Source of the DNA: Phycisphaerae bacterium
GTDB taxonomy: Bacteria; Planctomycetota; Phycisphaerae; Sedimentisphaerales; UBA12454
Reading direction: 5' to 3'
DNA: 64,000 bases
NCBI GenBank assembly: GCA_041652575.1
Contig: JBAZHC010000005.1
Location: 131,466-195,465, forward strand
A program made the position numbers and the translations under genes. Positions 54,326-62,976 of this stretch are shown one piece after another (positions within the stretch are counted from its first letter, which is position 1; each line of letters opens with the position of its first letter). Under the pieces are notes generated by a model, which worked only from the letters and a program-made list of their open reading frames with translations, ran no database searches and was not told the DNA's origin.

Positions 54326-55483
54326 TTAACTGCTGAGCAAGAATTCTTTTGTTAAAAGTTCATCAGGTGTTTTTTCTTCAACAGGCAGATAGATACAAAC
54401 CGGAATGTTCAAGTTTTTAAGGTATTTACACATAAGCGGCCCCACTGTATTCCAGTTTAACCAGCCGAGTCCGCAACCCAGCGCCGGTAGTGCAAGCGAT
54501 TTAATACCTTCTTCTTGATAATTATTACAAACCCATTCTAAACCTTTCTCGATACCCTTTATATCGGCAGGATTTCTCCAATCGTCTTTTGTTGGGAAAA
54601 GCAAAAACCATGTTTGTCGATTCAAATCGGACATAGCTTCTGGTTCATCAGCAAGTTCTCTGTCTCTTGATGCTTCCCTTTTGATAAGATAAGGCCTACC
54701 CATTTGAAGTATTTTCTTTTTACATAAGTCTTCGTATCGTACATATATATCCGGAAACTGATATTTGGCTCGAGAAGCAAGGCCTTTGCCCATAACACCA
54801 ATACAATTTACGCTTATTGTGAGAGTTTGCATTTCAGAATAGAACATATCTCCTTCTGCGAAGGAAAGATTTTTTGTAAGTAATTTCTGTCTGAAAGGTC
54901 TAAAGAAAAACTCTGGCGATGGAATTACAGGAATATTGCATTTGCTTTTTAGAGTTTCTGCAATTTCTTGACTGGCCACATAAATTGATTCAATATAATC
55001 TGGACTAATTTTTCCAGGGCAAAGGCATTCTGCCATTATTTTCCGTTTCGAGCCGTCAAGGTCTGTCCACCACTCCCTGTAGATATCTTCCGAGATTTGT
55101 TTTAAAATATCTTTTATTTCTCCTGAAGTATAAAAGTTTGTTGGATTATTTGCAGCATTACCATCCGTTAAGATTACCTCTTTAATTCTAAGCACATCTC
55201 GTCGTACACCTAATATTGCAATTTCTTTAAATGATTTTTCATTTAGTACGCGATAAAGCATCGGATTCCGCGGCTGAAAATATAAATTTGCAAACTCCCA
55301 TAAACTTCTGCCATCAGGTACTTTTTTGTCTTTTCGTCTGTTTACAATAGCAGTGTCATAAATCGGAGTAAATTTTATATTTTTTTCTTCAATAATTTTA
55401 TGGCATATAATGCCGTCACTGAGAATAGAAGGCAGATTATTAATATGAGTAATATAAAACAGATTATTTAGGCGTTTTCCCAT
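54326..55483 (-). CDS. darTG: DarT-DarG fusion: DNA ADP-ribosyltransferase joined to a macrodomain
   Basis: Residues 1-205 match DarT (DUF4433), which ADP-ribosylates thymidine in single-stranded DNA. YITHINNLPSIL holds H13, LYFQPRNPMLY (67-77) the NAD-site loop with R72, and KIMAECLCPGKI the expected catalytic E152. Residues 210-375 match the DarG macrodomain that removes the modification: VNCIGVMGKGLA at 225-236, LLFPTKDDWRNP at 294-305 and LPALGCGLGWLNW at 332-344. In described systems these are two genes, so a single chain is unusual. It lies 13 bp upstream of ligA. Activity of either half is inferred from motifs. Confidence 0.8.
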   Translation of the reverse strand: MGKRLNNLFYITHINNLPSILSDGIICHKIIEEKNIKFTPIYDTAIVNRRKDKKVPDGRSLWEFANLYFQPRNPMLYRVLNEKSFKEIAILGVRRDVLRIKEVILTDGNAANNPTNFYTSGEIKDILKQISEDIYREWWTDLDGSKRKIMAECLCPGKISPDYIESIYVASQEIAETLKSKCNIPVIPSPEFFFRPFRQKLLTKNLSFAEGDMFYSEMQTLTISVNCIGVMGKGLASRAKYQFPDIYVRYEDLCKKKILQMGRPYLIKREASRDRELADEPEAMSDLNRQTWFLLFPTKDDWRNPADIKGIEKGLEWVCNNYQEEGIKSLALPALGCGLGWLNWNTVGPLMCKYLKNLNIPVCIYLPVEEKTPDELLTKEFLLSS

Positions 55484-55572
55484 TGTAAACCTACAGAATA
55501 TAACAGACAGCTAAATATACGCTTTTCTGAAAGTATTTGCAATAGGATTCGGAATCTATGTTAAATAAGCTT

Positions 55573-56019
55573 TTATAACCACTCCGCATCCGCCATTTGA
55601 TAGTTCAGAATCTCTTCGGGCTTAAAATACAGCCCGATTTCGTATTCAGCCGACTCTTTGGAATCGCTGCCGTGGACAAGGGTGAGTGTTTGCGATGTCC
55701 CGAAATCTCCCCTGATTGTGCCCGGCAGGGCATCGAAGCCTGCAGTTGCCCCCATCATTTTTCGGGTAATTTCAATGACTTTTTGGCCCTCGAACACCAT
55801 TACAAGAACCGGGCCGGAGGAAAGATTTTTGACTGCCCTGTCAAACAAGTCTTTTCCCTTGTGGACTGCGTAATGTTTCTGGGCAAGTTCAGGGCTTATT
55901 TGCAGGAATCTTGCCGCGGCGATTTTAAGCCCCTTTTTTTCGAATCGGGCTATAATTTCACCGACAAGTCTTCTCTGCACGCCGTCAGGTTTTATAATTA
56001 TCAAGGTTCTTTCGTTCAT
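55573..56019 (-). CDS. ndk: Nucleoside diphosphate kinase
   Basis: Ndk equilibrates nucleoside di- and triphosphates through a phosphohistidine. The 148 residues read ERTLIIIKPDGVQRRLVGEI at the start, YAVHKGKDLFDRAV near 50, GPVLVMVFEG near 70, GTIRGDFG near 105 and the active-site histidine in TLVHGSDSKESAEYEI near 116. The length is normal. It lies 89 bp upstream of darTG on the same strand. Confidence 0.97.
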   Translation of the reverse strand: MNERTLIIIKPDGVQRRLVGEIIARFEKKGLKIAAARFLQISPELAQKHYAVHKGKDLFDRAVKNLSSGPVLVMVFEGQKVIEITRKMMGATAGFDALPGTIRGDFGTSQTLTLVHGSDSKESAEYEIGLYFKPEEILNYQMADAEWL

Positions 56020-56029
56020 ATAAATAAAA

Positions 56030-56057
56030 CCCGCACCTGAATAAATTCAGGTGCGGG
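56030..56057 (-). terminator. Rho-independent terminator of the OmpA-like gene
   Basis: A perfect 12-bp stem, CCCGCACCTGAA with TTCAGGTGCGGG, has a 4-nt loop. On the minus strand it is followed by TTTTATTT, 29 bp after the OmpA-like gene stop. It separates that gene from ndk. Confidence 0.85.
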
Positions 56058-56086
56058 ATATTGGTTTTTTAAATTCAAATTAAAAA

Positions 56087-56872
56087 TTATTTACTGCCGG
56101 CCGGAACAAGATATATTTCGACGCGCCTGTTCTTTGGATTACCTTTTTTGCCTTCTTCATTGGCTTCCAAAGGTCTGTATTCGCCAAAGCCCTTTACGCT
56201 CATTCGTTTCGGATTTACACCGCTTGATTCCATAAGCTTCTCGACTGAGATTGCCCTGTGCACCGACAGATGCCAGTTTGTCGGGTGCATATTCATAGTC
56301 TCTGACTTTTTGATTGGCATATCGTCCGTATGGCCCACGATGGCTATATCAAAACCTTCGGCAGTCTGTGAGTTGATTATTACGCACAGTTTTTTCATCA
56401 GTTCCGCCGCGCTCGGAGCCACTACGTCGCTGCCCTTTTCGAACAGCAAATCGCTCTTGAATTTAACCATACCGGTTGCCTCGTCAAAGGTAATCATATC
56501 GCTGTTTTCGGCTGCGAATTTTTCCAGTTCGCTCGCCAGTTCCGGCGGAAGAACAGACCCTCCCAGTGCCGCCTGCATTTGCTTAATCAGCTCTTCTTTC
56601 TTTGCGATATCGCTCTGCAGCGCTTCAACCTTCTTATTGAGAGCGTCAGTATCGGCATCGCAGACCTGTTGTGCTTCAGCGAGCTGTTTTTCGGTTTGCG
56701 CAAGTTTCAATTTTGCTACGTTAAGCTGGCTTTCAAGTTCGTCTATTCTCTGCTGCTGACTGCGGTTTCGCAGTTTCAGGTCGTCATATTTTTCCTGAGA
56801 GGTGCAGCCGCTTGACAAAATTGCGACTGTAAATGAAATAACCAAAAGATATGTTAAGTTCTTAGTTTGCAT
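56087..56872 (-). CDS. OmpA/MotB-domain lipoprotein
   Basis: From ATG 56872 (AAGGAC upstream) it has 261 residues. A lipoprotein signal ends in ILSSGC. A coiled coil covers residues 30-95 (heptads with LESQLNVAKLKLAQTEKQL). The OmpA-like peptidoglycan-binding domain is at 140-258, with IAIVGHTDDMPIK near 185, LSVHRAISVEKLM near 210 and the closing NPKNRRVEIYL. It probably tethers the outer membrane to the cell wall. The longer frame to 56893 adds only seven residues. Confidence 0.88.
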   Translation of the reverse strand: MQTKNLTYLLVISFTVAILSSGCTSQEKYDDLKLRNRSQQQRIDELESQLNVAKLKLAQTEKQLAEAQQVCDADTDALNKKVEALQSDIAKKEELIKQMQAALGGSVLPPELASELEKFAAENSDMITFDEATGMVKFKSDLLFEKGSDVVAPSAAELMKKLCVIINSQTAEGFDIAIVGHTDDMPIKKSETMNMHPTNWHLSVHRAISVEKLMESSGVNPKRMSVKGFGEYRPLEANEEGKKGNPKNRRVEIYLVPAGSK

Positions 56873-57034
56873 TTTCTTGTCCTTTCCTGACAAAACTCGT
56901 CCGCCTTCAGCAGAGCCTTGGGCGGAACCGGTAATCCTTTATTTTTATTGCACCAAATAGGGAATAAAATCTATCACAAGCGGATATAAATGCCAGAGAA
57001 AAATTGCTCGAAAAAAACGGATTAATTTTTCGAT

Positions 57035-58291
57035 TTATGCCCCGGCAGCGGGTGGTTGCTGGCCTTTTTTAGCCTTTTTTTCCTTTGGCGGCTTGACTTT
57101 TTTCACTTTTGGTTCTTTTGGGGCCTTGGGAGCCTTTGGCTTTTTGGGGCCGCCTGAGAAAGATGCCATAAGTGCTGCCAAAACGACTATAGCCGAAGCG
57201 CCGATGGCGACATACCAGATTATTGGCGTAATAGCAGATAGTATTCCCATATCTGATATGGATTTATAGCCGGAGATTACAACGATGGCCGCATATATAA
57301 GCACGATAAGCGGCACGAATAAAATCGCACCAAAAATATTACTGGCTGTATCTGCCGGAGATTCGGCAACCATCGCAACGGCAGCGTACGGCATTGTTGC
57401 GCTCTGAAGCATAGCATCTTCAGCAGTTGCAGCCGGTTCCCCAACCTGAACCTGCTGGGGTTCGAGCATCTGTTCTGCCTCGGCTACCGCCTCAACGCCT
57501 GCCGCAGGAGTTTGTCCTGACGGTGCGCCGGCCGGGCTTTCCGGATAAATATCGTCAAGCACTGCGCCCAGAGATGTATCGTCAGCCTGCAGGGAAAGGT
57601 CCAGAAGTCCCGAGCCGCTTCCACCGGCGTCAAGATTTATATCATCATCGAGCCTGGCGATTTCATCGCCGCCTTTATCGTCGAGAGCTTTGGCTTTTTT
57701 CTGTATCAGTTTTGTTTCACCGCTTGTGTCTTCGGAAATTTTGTAGCCGGTATCGGAGTCGCCCAATACATTTATAGTATCGCCGCCCAGCGAAATTTTG
57801 GTATCGTCGTTGGATACCTCTAAACCCGGCTTGGAGTCGGCCGCGAGCGAAAGACTGTCTGATGCCCCTCCCTTTGTACTGTCCGAGGCAGGTGAAAGCA
57901 GAATCTCATCGCCTGTTTCGGATTTGCTGCTTTTATCTTTAGGGGTGCCTCCCAGCGTTTCTTCCGACATCAGCTCCCCTGTTTCGTCGAGTTTGAATCT
58001 TGTTTGCTGAGCTTTGTCTTTGTCCTCAGTTCCCATCAGAACATCGAGTTCTTCCGGAGCAAGCGATACCTCGCCGGTTTCATCGATGGAAATCTGGAGT
58101 GAATCGTCAAGCTTGGCTGTCGCGCCTTTGCCAGAGCCGGCAATCGCATCGACATCTTCGATTTTGTAAAGCTGCTTTGCGCCGTCGCGAAATTCGCGAA
58201 GCTTGCCTTCCTTCACAAACGTTCTGATTTCAGCCTCGGTTTTACCGAGCTTTTCAATAACTTCCTGTAATGTGTAAAACATTCCGGCCAT
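57035..58291 (-). CDS. HTH-containing acidic membrane protein with basic tail
   Basis: The 418 residues begin with a MerR/excisionase-like helix-turn-helix (FYTLQEVIEKLGKTEAEIRTF, then LREFRDGAKQLYKIEDVD). A very acidic, low-complexity region follows to about residue 285, rich in D, E, S and G with repeated short motifs (SIDETGEVSL, RFKLDETGELM). Two transmembrane helices lie near 315-345 and 355-380, and the tail is PKAPKAPKEPKVKK-like. This suggests a membrane-tethered DNA- or partner-binding protein. The family is not known to me by function. Confidence 0.7.
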   Translation of the reverse strand: MAGMFYTLQEVIEKLGKTEAEIRTFVKEGKLREFRDGAKQLYKIEDVDAIAGSGKGATAKLDDSLQISIDETGEVSLAPEELDVLMGTEDKDKAQQTRFKLDETGELMSEETLGGTPKDKSSKSETGDEILLSPASDSTKGGASDSLSLAADSKPGLEVSNDDTKISLGGDTINVLGDSDTGYKISEDTSGETKLIQKKAKALDDKGGDEIARLDDDINLDAGGSGSGLLDLSLQADDTSLGAVLDDIYPESPAGAPSGQTPAAGVEAVAEAEQMLEPQQVQVGEPAATAEDAMLQSATMPYAAVAMVAESPADTASNIFGAILFVPLIVLIYAAIVVISGYKSISDMGILSAITPIIWYVAIGASAIVVLAALMASFSGGPKKPKAPKAPKEPKVKKVKPPKEKKAKKGQQPPAAGA

Positions 58292-58435
58292 AAGCTGTTT
58301 CCTAACCGTTGGGGTTGAAAATTTACCTATTTTAGCACAATTATAATCTTTTAGAGAAGATGTTCAAGAGATTTCTTTTTCTTATTTTGATATACAACTG
58401 CCTGCTGATTAGAAAGTTATCTTAAGAAACACATT

Positions 58436-59020
58436 TCAGGGCAATGTAAGCTTTTTTGTCATTTTTGCGAATAGTTCCATACTGAATCCCATTACATTCG
58501 TTTCGCTGCCTTCGATTCGCTCGATGAATTTATCGCCGCCTTCCTGGATTGCGTAGGCCCCGGCCTTATCTTTCCAGATATCTGAGATTATATGTTCCTC
58601 GATTTGTTTTTCACTCATTTTTTCAGGATAAACCGTTGTCGTGTCATATTCTACGATTTCAAGACCGGTATCCTTTTCAACTATCGCGATAGCGGTTATA
58701 ATCTTATGAGGACCGCTGAAGAGTTTTCTTACTATCGCTTCGGCCTGCTCGGCCGTTTCGGCTTTGCCTATGATTTCCCCGTTAAAATCCGCGACCGTAT
58801 CGGCGCCGACAACTAATCTGTCCGGAAATTGCCGTCCTACATCCTGTGCCTTTGCCAGTGCCTGTTTGCAGGTATATTGAGCCGGCGATAATCCTTCAAC
58901 CGGAATTTTTGATTCATCTATACCAGATACGATTACGTCAAAATCATAACCGCCGCGCCGCAGGAGTTCTTTCCTTCTTGGCGATGCTGATGCAAGTATA
59001 AAAGGGGGGAATTTGCTCAT
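58436..59020 (-). CDS. maf: Maf-type nucleoside triphosphate pyrophosphatase
   Basis: Maf proteins hydrolyse dTTP, UTP or modified nucleotides. The 194 residues show the phosphate-binding ILASASPRRKELLRRGGY at 8-25, VVGADTVADFNGEIIGKA near 70 and a YPEKMSEKQIEEHI segment near 130, followed by DKAGAYAIQEGGDKFIERIEG near 150. The gene is full length. Its start overlaps the stop of the DUF1570-like gene by 4 bp. Confidence 0.95.
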   Translation of the reverse strand: MSKFPPFILASASPRRKELLRRGGYDFDVIVSGIDESKIPVEGLSPAQYTCKQALAKAQDVGRQFPDRLVVGADTVADFNGEIIGKAETAEQAEAIVRKLFSGPHKIITAIAIVEKDTGLEIVEYDTTTVYPEKMSEKQIEEHIISDIWKDKAGAYAIQEGGDKFIERIEGSETNVMGFSMELFAKMTKKLTLP

Positions 59021-60051
59021 TTGAGTCGTATAGAATAAACCAATTTTCCGCAGAACCGCAGGTATTCCGGTTCAATTTTTTCTATGTCCTGACCTATATA
59101 AATACTGAACAGTTTCTGCGCAATATAACTGTTCCACCGTACCGTAATTGGAATATTTCTGTCGGAGGCTATTTTTGCCTCTGTTTCATCGAGCGGCCAG
59201 GTCCCGTTAAGAGCTCCTACCAGCATTTGATGATAATTCCCGAGTCTCCTGCCGTAATCATCTTCCCGCAGAAAACGCACAAGGGCATACGACTGCGCAT
59301 AAAACGCCATTACGGCAGCATCTGCCTGTTCCCACAATACTACCTCGCCGGGATTTAACGAGATAAGATTTCGCAGCGGAATCATCCGGTTGTTCTGCAT
59401 GGCAAGTTTCAAAGCGCCGAGCTTGGCGTAATTTCTCGCCGGCTGAAAAACAAACTGCCCGTTCTCTAAATCGTTTTGTTCGAAAAGCTGGGCGATGCCC
59501 TCGTCAAGCCAGCTCGGCAGGCGATATTTGAAAAACCTGTTGCAGAACTGATGCCATCCCTCGTGTCCTATTACGCTGAACGTCCGGCTCCTGCCTATAT
59601 TATAGGCAACGCAGGTGCTGTTAAGAAAATATGCGCCTTTTTTTATTTTCAGGTACATCGGCCACTGGTCGCCGGTAAATCCCTTTGTGAATTGTTCCCA
59701 TTGTGAGCGGTCCTCGAAAAGATACAGGACAAATCCGCTTTCGTTTGCGACAGGCACAGGAAGCTGACTCTGATACTGCCGCCATACGGCCTCGACAAAT
59801 GCCGGGATTTGTTTAAGCATTAACGGCTCAAGCATTGTCGTATGAATTGTGTAATGTTGTGTCTTTATGGTCAGTCCGTTACCGTAGGGATTATCCCACT
59901 TTTCAACGCTTCGCACGGATGGCAGCGGGGCAACGTATTTAATCATACCGTCCGTTGTGGACAACGCCGCAACTGAACGGTTATTTATTTTATTTTCTTC
60001 TCCGCAGCCGCAAACGAAAAGAAGCAGCGATACTAAAATATTTTTTTTCAT
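59017..60051 (-). CDS. DUF1570-like lipoprotein, putative zinc peptidase
   Basis: The 344-residue protein has a short lipoprotein signal (VSLLLFVCGC). Near residue 165, VIGHEGWHQFCNRFF carries an HExxH-like motif (HEGWH), and PSWLDEGIAQLFE follows 20 residues later with a candidate third zinc ligand (Glu). This is the layout of gluzincin peptidases and of the DUF1570 family common in planctomycetes. The substrate is unknown. Translation is coupled to maf through an ATGA overlap. Confidence 0.75.
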   Translation of the reverse strand: MKKNILVSLLLFVCGCGEENKINNRSVAALSTTDGMIKYVAPLPSVRSVEKWDNPYGNGLTIKTQHYTIHTTMLEPLMLKQIPAFVEAVWRQYQSQLPVPVANESGFVLYLFEDRSQWEQFTKGFTGDQWPMYLKIKKGAYFLNSTCVAYNIGRSRTFSVIGHEGWHQFCNRFFKYRLPSWLDEGIAQLFEQNDLENGQFVFQPARNYAKLGALKLAMQNNRMIPLRNLISLNPGEVVLWEQADAAVMAFYAQSYALVRFLREDDYGRRLGNYHQMLVGALNGTWPLDETEAKIASDRNIPITVRWNSYIAQKLFSIYIGQDIEKIEPEYLRFCGKLVYSIRLK

Positions 60052-60089
60052 TCATTTCCAATTGTAGGGTGGGCTTTAGCCCACGCAGT

Positions 60090-60635
60090 TTACTCTTCGA
60101 TAATTTCTGCCGTAAATAAAAAAACTTCGGTATTTTTATCTTTCCATGCGTCCGGTTTCAATCCGGCCTTATGGGCGCAGCAATAGGAAAGAAACTCTTC
60201 TTTGCTCCAGCCGGTTTCGGTCGCGACCTGCGGCAGGAAACAGCCGCTTGCGCCGCCTTTTTTGATATATATGCCGTCAACTCCGAGCCGCAGACTTAAC
60301 GGGTCCTTTGTTTTTTTAAGCGGCGAAAGAACTGAAATTTCGATATCAAGGTCTTTTACTTCCTCCGGCCTGATACGGTTGGCAAAAAATCTCGCATCGC
60401 CTGTTGACGAGGCCCCGGCCATATCGCTTACCAGTTCTATCAAAGGTTTATCTGAAACAAATTGCCCGATGCATCCACGAAGTTCGTCTTTATTTTTTAA
60501 GGTAACAAAACATCCGCAATGTGCGTTAAGAACAGGGTCATCGGAAGTTATTTTTGGTGGTTTCTTACCCGCTACCGCGGCTGCAGCGGCATTTCTTGCA
60601 ACTGTAAGTAGTTGTTTTTTCTGATTTTCCGTCAT
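60090..60635 (-). CDS. AMMECR1 domain protein
   Basis: The 181 residues match AMMECR1: LRGCIGQF near 53 (the hallmark six-residue motif LRGCIG), ARFFANRIRPEEVKDLDIEISVLSP near 82, GVDGIYIKKGGASGCFLPQVA near 118, and a C-terminal SYCCAHKAGL helix. These proteins are conserved across life with unclear biochemistry, often linked to radical SAM or MEMO partners, none of which are seen here. The YqaA-like gene lies 8 bp upstream. Confidence 0.9.
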   Translation of the reverse strand: MTENQKKQLLTVARNAAAAAVAGKKPPKITSDDPVLNAHCGCFVTLKNKDELRGCIGQFVSDKPLIELVSDMAGASSTGDARFFANRIRPEEVKDLDIEISVLSPLKKTKDPLSLRLGVDGIYIKKGGASGCFLPQVATETGWSKEEFLSYCCAHKAGLKPDAWKDKNTEVFLFTAEIIEE

Positions 60636-60643
60636 TATATTTA

Positions 60644-61288
60644 TTAAGGAGCGAATACCGCTCCGAGTTTTTTCATCACAAAAGCAACTACAACAAGGAG
60701 TATCATAACAAGTATTGTCGCCAGATTGAAGTATTTATCAATTAAATGTCTCGCCTTGATTCCGAACAGATAGAATATGACGCCCTCGGAACCGAATCTC
60801 ATCGTTCTGAATACTATGCTTACGAGTACAAATTTTACTATGGATATTTTCGCCATTCCTCCGAGCCAGCTGAAAAGCATATACGGCACAGGCGTAAGCG
60901 CCGAGATGGCAATAGCCCAGAAATCATATTTCTGATACATCTCAAGAGCAAGATTTACTTTGGAGCCGAGATGAATTTTATCGAATACAGCGACGACGTT
61001 TTCTCCGCCGACAGCCATTCCCAGCAGAAGGGCGATTGTTCCTCCGAGCACAGAGAACATAGCGCCTGTAATTCCATACTTAATGCCGTTTTTTGGTTTT
61101 CCCAGACTCATCCCAACCACAAGAATATCAAGCGGCACAGGCACGCAGATAGGTTCCGTAATTGCGAGGATTATAAGAGCGATAAGGCCGAATTCCGTGT
61201 CAGCCCAGTGCAAAACCCAGTTATACAGACGCTTATGTATTTGCCAGGCTGGCAGTTTAACGCCGGCAGAGGTGGTTTTTTCGTTCAT
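60644..61288 (-). CDS. YqaA-like SNARE-associated/VTT family membrane protein
   Basis: From ATG 61288 the protein has 214 residues; a TTG at 61306 would add six. Five hydrophobic segments are visible. The core resembles the DedA/VTT fold of the YqaA subfamily: a re-entrant loop near IVVGMSLGKPKNGIKYGI, AISALTPVPYMLFSWLGGMAK near 130 with the conserved proline, and RFGSEGVIFYLFG near 165. Such proteins are suspected lipid scramblases or transporters. It is probably cotranscribed with the AMMECR1 gene. Confidence 0.8.
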   Translation of the reverse strand: MNEKTTSAGVKLPAWQIHKRLYNWVLHWADTEFGLIALIILAITEPICVPVPLDILVVGMSLGKPKNGIKYGITGAMFSVLGGTIALLLGMAVGGENVVAVFDKIHLGSKVNLALEMYQKYDFWAIAISALTPVPYMLFSWLGGMAKISIVKFVLVSIVFRTMRFGSEGVIFYLFGIKARHLIDKYFNLATILVMILLVVVAFVMKKLGAVFAP

Positions 61289-61335
61289 ATCAGCTTCTAA
61301 AACCAATGATTAATCTCTTGAGACTAACTGTCAAA

Positions 61336-61408
61336 TGAGGGCGTTGGGATTCGAACCCAAGACCTACGCATTAAAAGTGCGTTGCTCTACCAGCTGAGCT
61401 ACGCCCTC
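61336..61408 (-). tRNA. tRNA-Lys (anticodon TTT)
   Basis: The minus strand folds as a full cloverleaf. Acceptor GAGGGCG pairs with CGCCCTC. The D arm is GCTC-AGCTGGTA-GAGC, the anticodon arm ACGCA-CTTTTAA-TGCGT with TTT, a 5-nt variable loop AGGTC follows, and the T arm is TTGGG-TTCGAAT-CCCAA. The discriminator base is A. CCA is not encoded. Confidence 0.97.
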
Positions 61409-61439
61409 AACTACTGTTCCTGCAATAAGTTAAATAATA

Positions 61440-61456
61440 AACCCGCATCGCGGGTT
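61440..61456. other. Small GC hairpin between the coiled-coil gene and tRNA-Lys
   Basis: AACCCGC-ATC-GCGGGTT is a perfect 7-bp stem. On the minus strand it is followed by TTATTATTT, so it may end transcription from the gene at 61648. The distance to that stop, nearly 200 bp, weakens this. Confidence 0.4.
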
Positions 61457-61647
61457 GTTATATCTATAAACTGCAAATAATCACGGCTAATCGCAGGGGC
61501 ATACTTTACAAACTACCGGCTGATTTTGCAAGAAGATTAACCACAACCCCTATTTTTAAATATGTCTATCTGTTTTGGACTGTTAGATGATAATTCCTTC
61601 AGCAAATTTTAATAAATGCCGATGTCGGGAAAACCGGCGTGGAGACG

Positions 61648-62610
61648 TTACCTTCTGGCCAGTTCACGCAGTGTCGAAAGTTTGCCGCGGATTTCATCAG
61701 CCATCTTGCTGTTCGGAAAGCCCCTGATAATATCCTGCCCGGTAATAAGGGCATCGGCCCACTGCTTATCGCTTACGGCAAGAGCGAACTGCACCCCGAG
61801 ATTATGAAGCTTGTTTTTGAAAACTTCCGTTGCCGCTTCCTGAAGAGCCAGTCCTTCGCTCGGCGTAAGATACACATCAAGTTCCTTGAGCACCATAAGG
61901 CTCCGGTCGGTATCTTCCCTCTTGACCGCTTCGTCCCAGGCCGCCAACAACTGTCGTTTCCGCTGTTCTTTTTTCTCAACGAGTTTTTGCTGCAGGGGCT
62001 CGGCTTTTCCCGAATCCGGATATTTCTTTATAAGGCTTTCAATTTGAATGCTGGCGGTTGTCCACTGGAACTGCTCAAACAGTCTTTCGATGTAACTTAC
62101 AATCTGATTGATTCTTTCCTGTTCTGTTGCGTCACGGTAGTTATCGGCGGCTGTTTTAAGCTCTTCCGCCAGTTCCTTATATTCGCTTCGGCGGGCGATG
62201 TCTTCTATCATCGCGTAAGTCGCCCTGAAATCCTGCTGATGAAGTTTTTCCATCACTGAAGCCCGCAGATACTGGTTGTCCATATCGCGATAGGCGATTG
62301 TCTTTGCCGCTTCGCTAAGCATGACTCCCTTGCTTATCTGTTCGAACAGACTTCTGCTTGCCGTCAGTGCATCGCTTATCTGCTCGAGCTGCTGCTGCTG
62401 TATTGTCAGAATTTTTACCGCTTCATAAAGCAGCAGGATTATCCCGAACATACCGACGGCCGCGGCAAAAAGTATCAGCATCATAAAACTGCCCTTGAAG
62501 ACCGGCATCGCATCGGCAAGAACCCATACGATTACCGTTACTATCATAAGGCCGGCAAAAAGCAGGTGCCATTGCACGAGCCAAAGTGTTTGAGGCAGTT
62601 TCGTTCTCAT
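61648..62610 (-). CDS. Membrane-anchored helical repeat protein, function unknown
   Basis: ATG 62610 has GGAG 8 bp upstream and gives 320 residues. Two transmembrane helices (LFAGLMIVTVIVWVLADA and FMMLILFAAAVGMFGIILLLY) end near residue 68. The rest is an all-helical cytoplasmic region with TPR-like spacing (TASIQIESLIKKYPDSGKAEPL near 185, QWADALITGQDIIRGFPNSKMADE near 285) and coiled-coil segments. No enzyme motif is seen. It may be a scaffold protein. Confidence 0.7.
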   Translation of the reverse strand: MRTKLPQTLWLVQWHLLFAGLMIVTVIVWVLADAMPVFKGSFMMLILFAAAVGMFGIILLLYEAVKILTIQQQQLEQISDALTASRSLFEQISKGVMLSEAAKTIAYRDMDNQYLRASVMEKLHQQDFRATYAMIEDIARRSEYKELAEELKTAADNYRDATEQERINQIVSYIERLFEQFQWTTASIQIESLIKKYPDSGKAEPLQQKLVEKKEQRKRQLLAAWDEAVKREDTDRSLMVLKELDVYLTPSEGLALQEAATEVFKNKLHNLGVQFALAVSDKQWADALITGQDIIRGFPNSKMADEIRGKLSTLRELARR

Positions 62611-62823
62611 AACCGATTCTCCATAAGCCTGTTGTAACTTTAGTACATAGTTAATGATACAATTAGCAGCCCTTCCGTGCAAGTGTTCTTCCTGGCCGGC
62701 AAAACTATTGCCCGCGTTGATTTTAAACCACAGTATTAACCGTTCGGCTATATCTGCAATTTAAAAGCGTCCACCCACACCACATCCCACACCATATTTC
62801 GAGTAAATTGAAGTAAAAGTTTG

Positions 62824-62890
62824 TCCCGTTAGAGACAGGTTGCCTTTGGCCGCCATCAGGCATCTCTGATACCTTGTCTCTAATGGGATT
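62824..62890. repeat. CCCGTTAGAGA inverted-repeat element, copy 2
   Basis: GTCCCGTTAGAGACA (62824) and its near reverse complement TGTCTCTAATGGGAT (ending 62890) enclose an inner GCCTTTGGCCGCCATCAGGC segment. The ends match copy 1 at 24242-24312, but the interior does not. It lies in the 366-bp gap 62611-62976, which otherwise holds only the repeat leader of the GxxExxY gene. Confidence 0.65.
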
Positions 62891-62915
62891 TATTTCTTGT
62901 ATGACCCCTATGCCA

Positions 62916-62976
62916 CAATAAAATATTATAATACTTCGTGTCGCTTCGTGTCCTTCGTGGTGAAAGGAAATATGAA
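62916..62976 (+). repeat. CTTCGTG-type repeat, copy upstream of the GxxExxY gene
   Basis: AATAAAATATTATAATAC followed by three CTTCGTG units and GGTGAAAGGAAATAT. It matches the copy at 63199-63259 at all but a few bases, in direct orientation. The copy contains a TATAAT and the ribosome binding site of the GxxExxY gene. Read in reverse, its units are CACGAAG, a variant of the CAC-type family. Confidence 0.85.
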
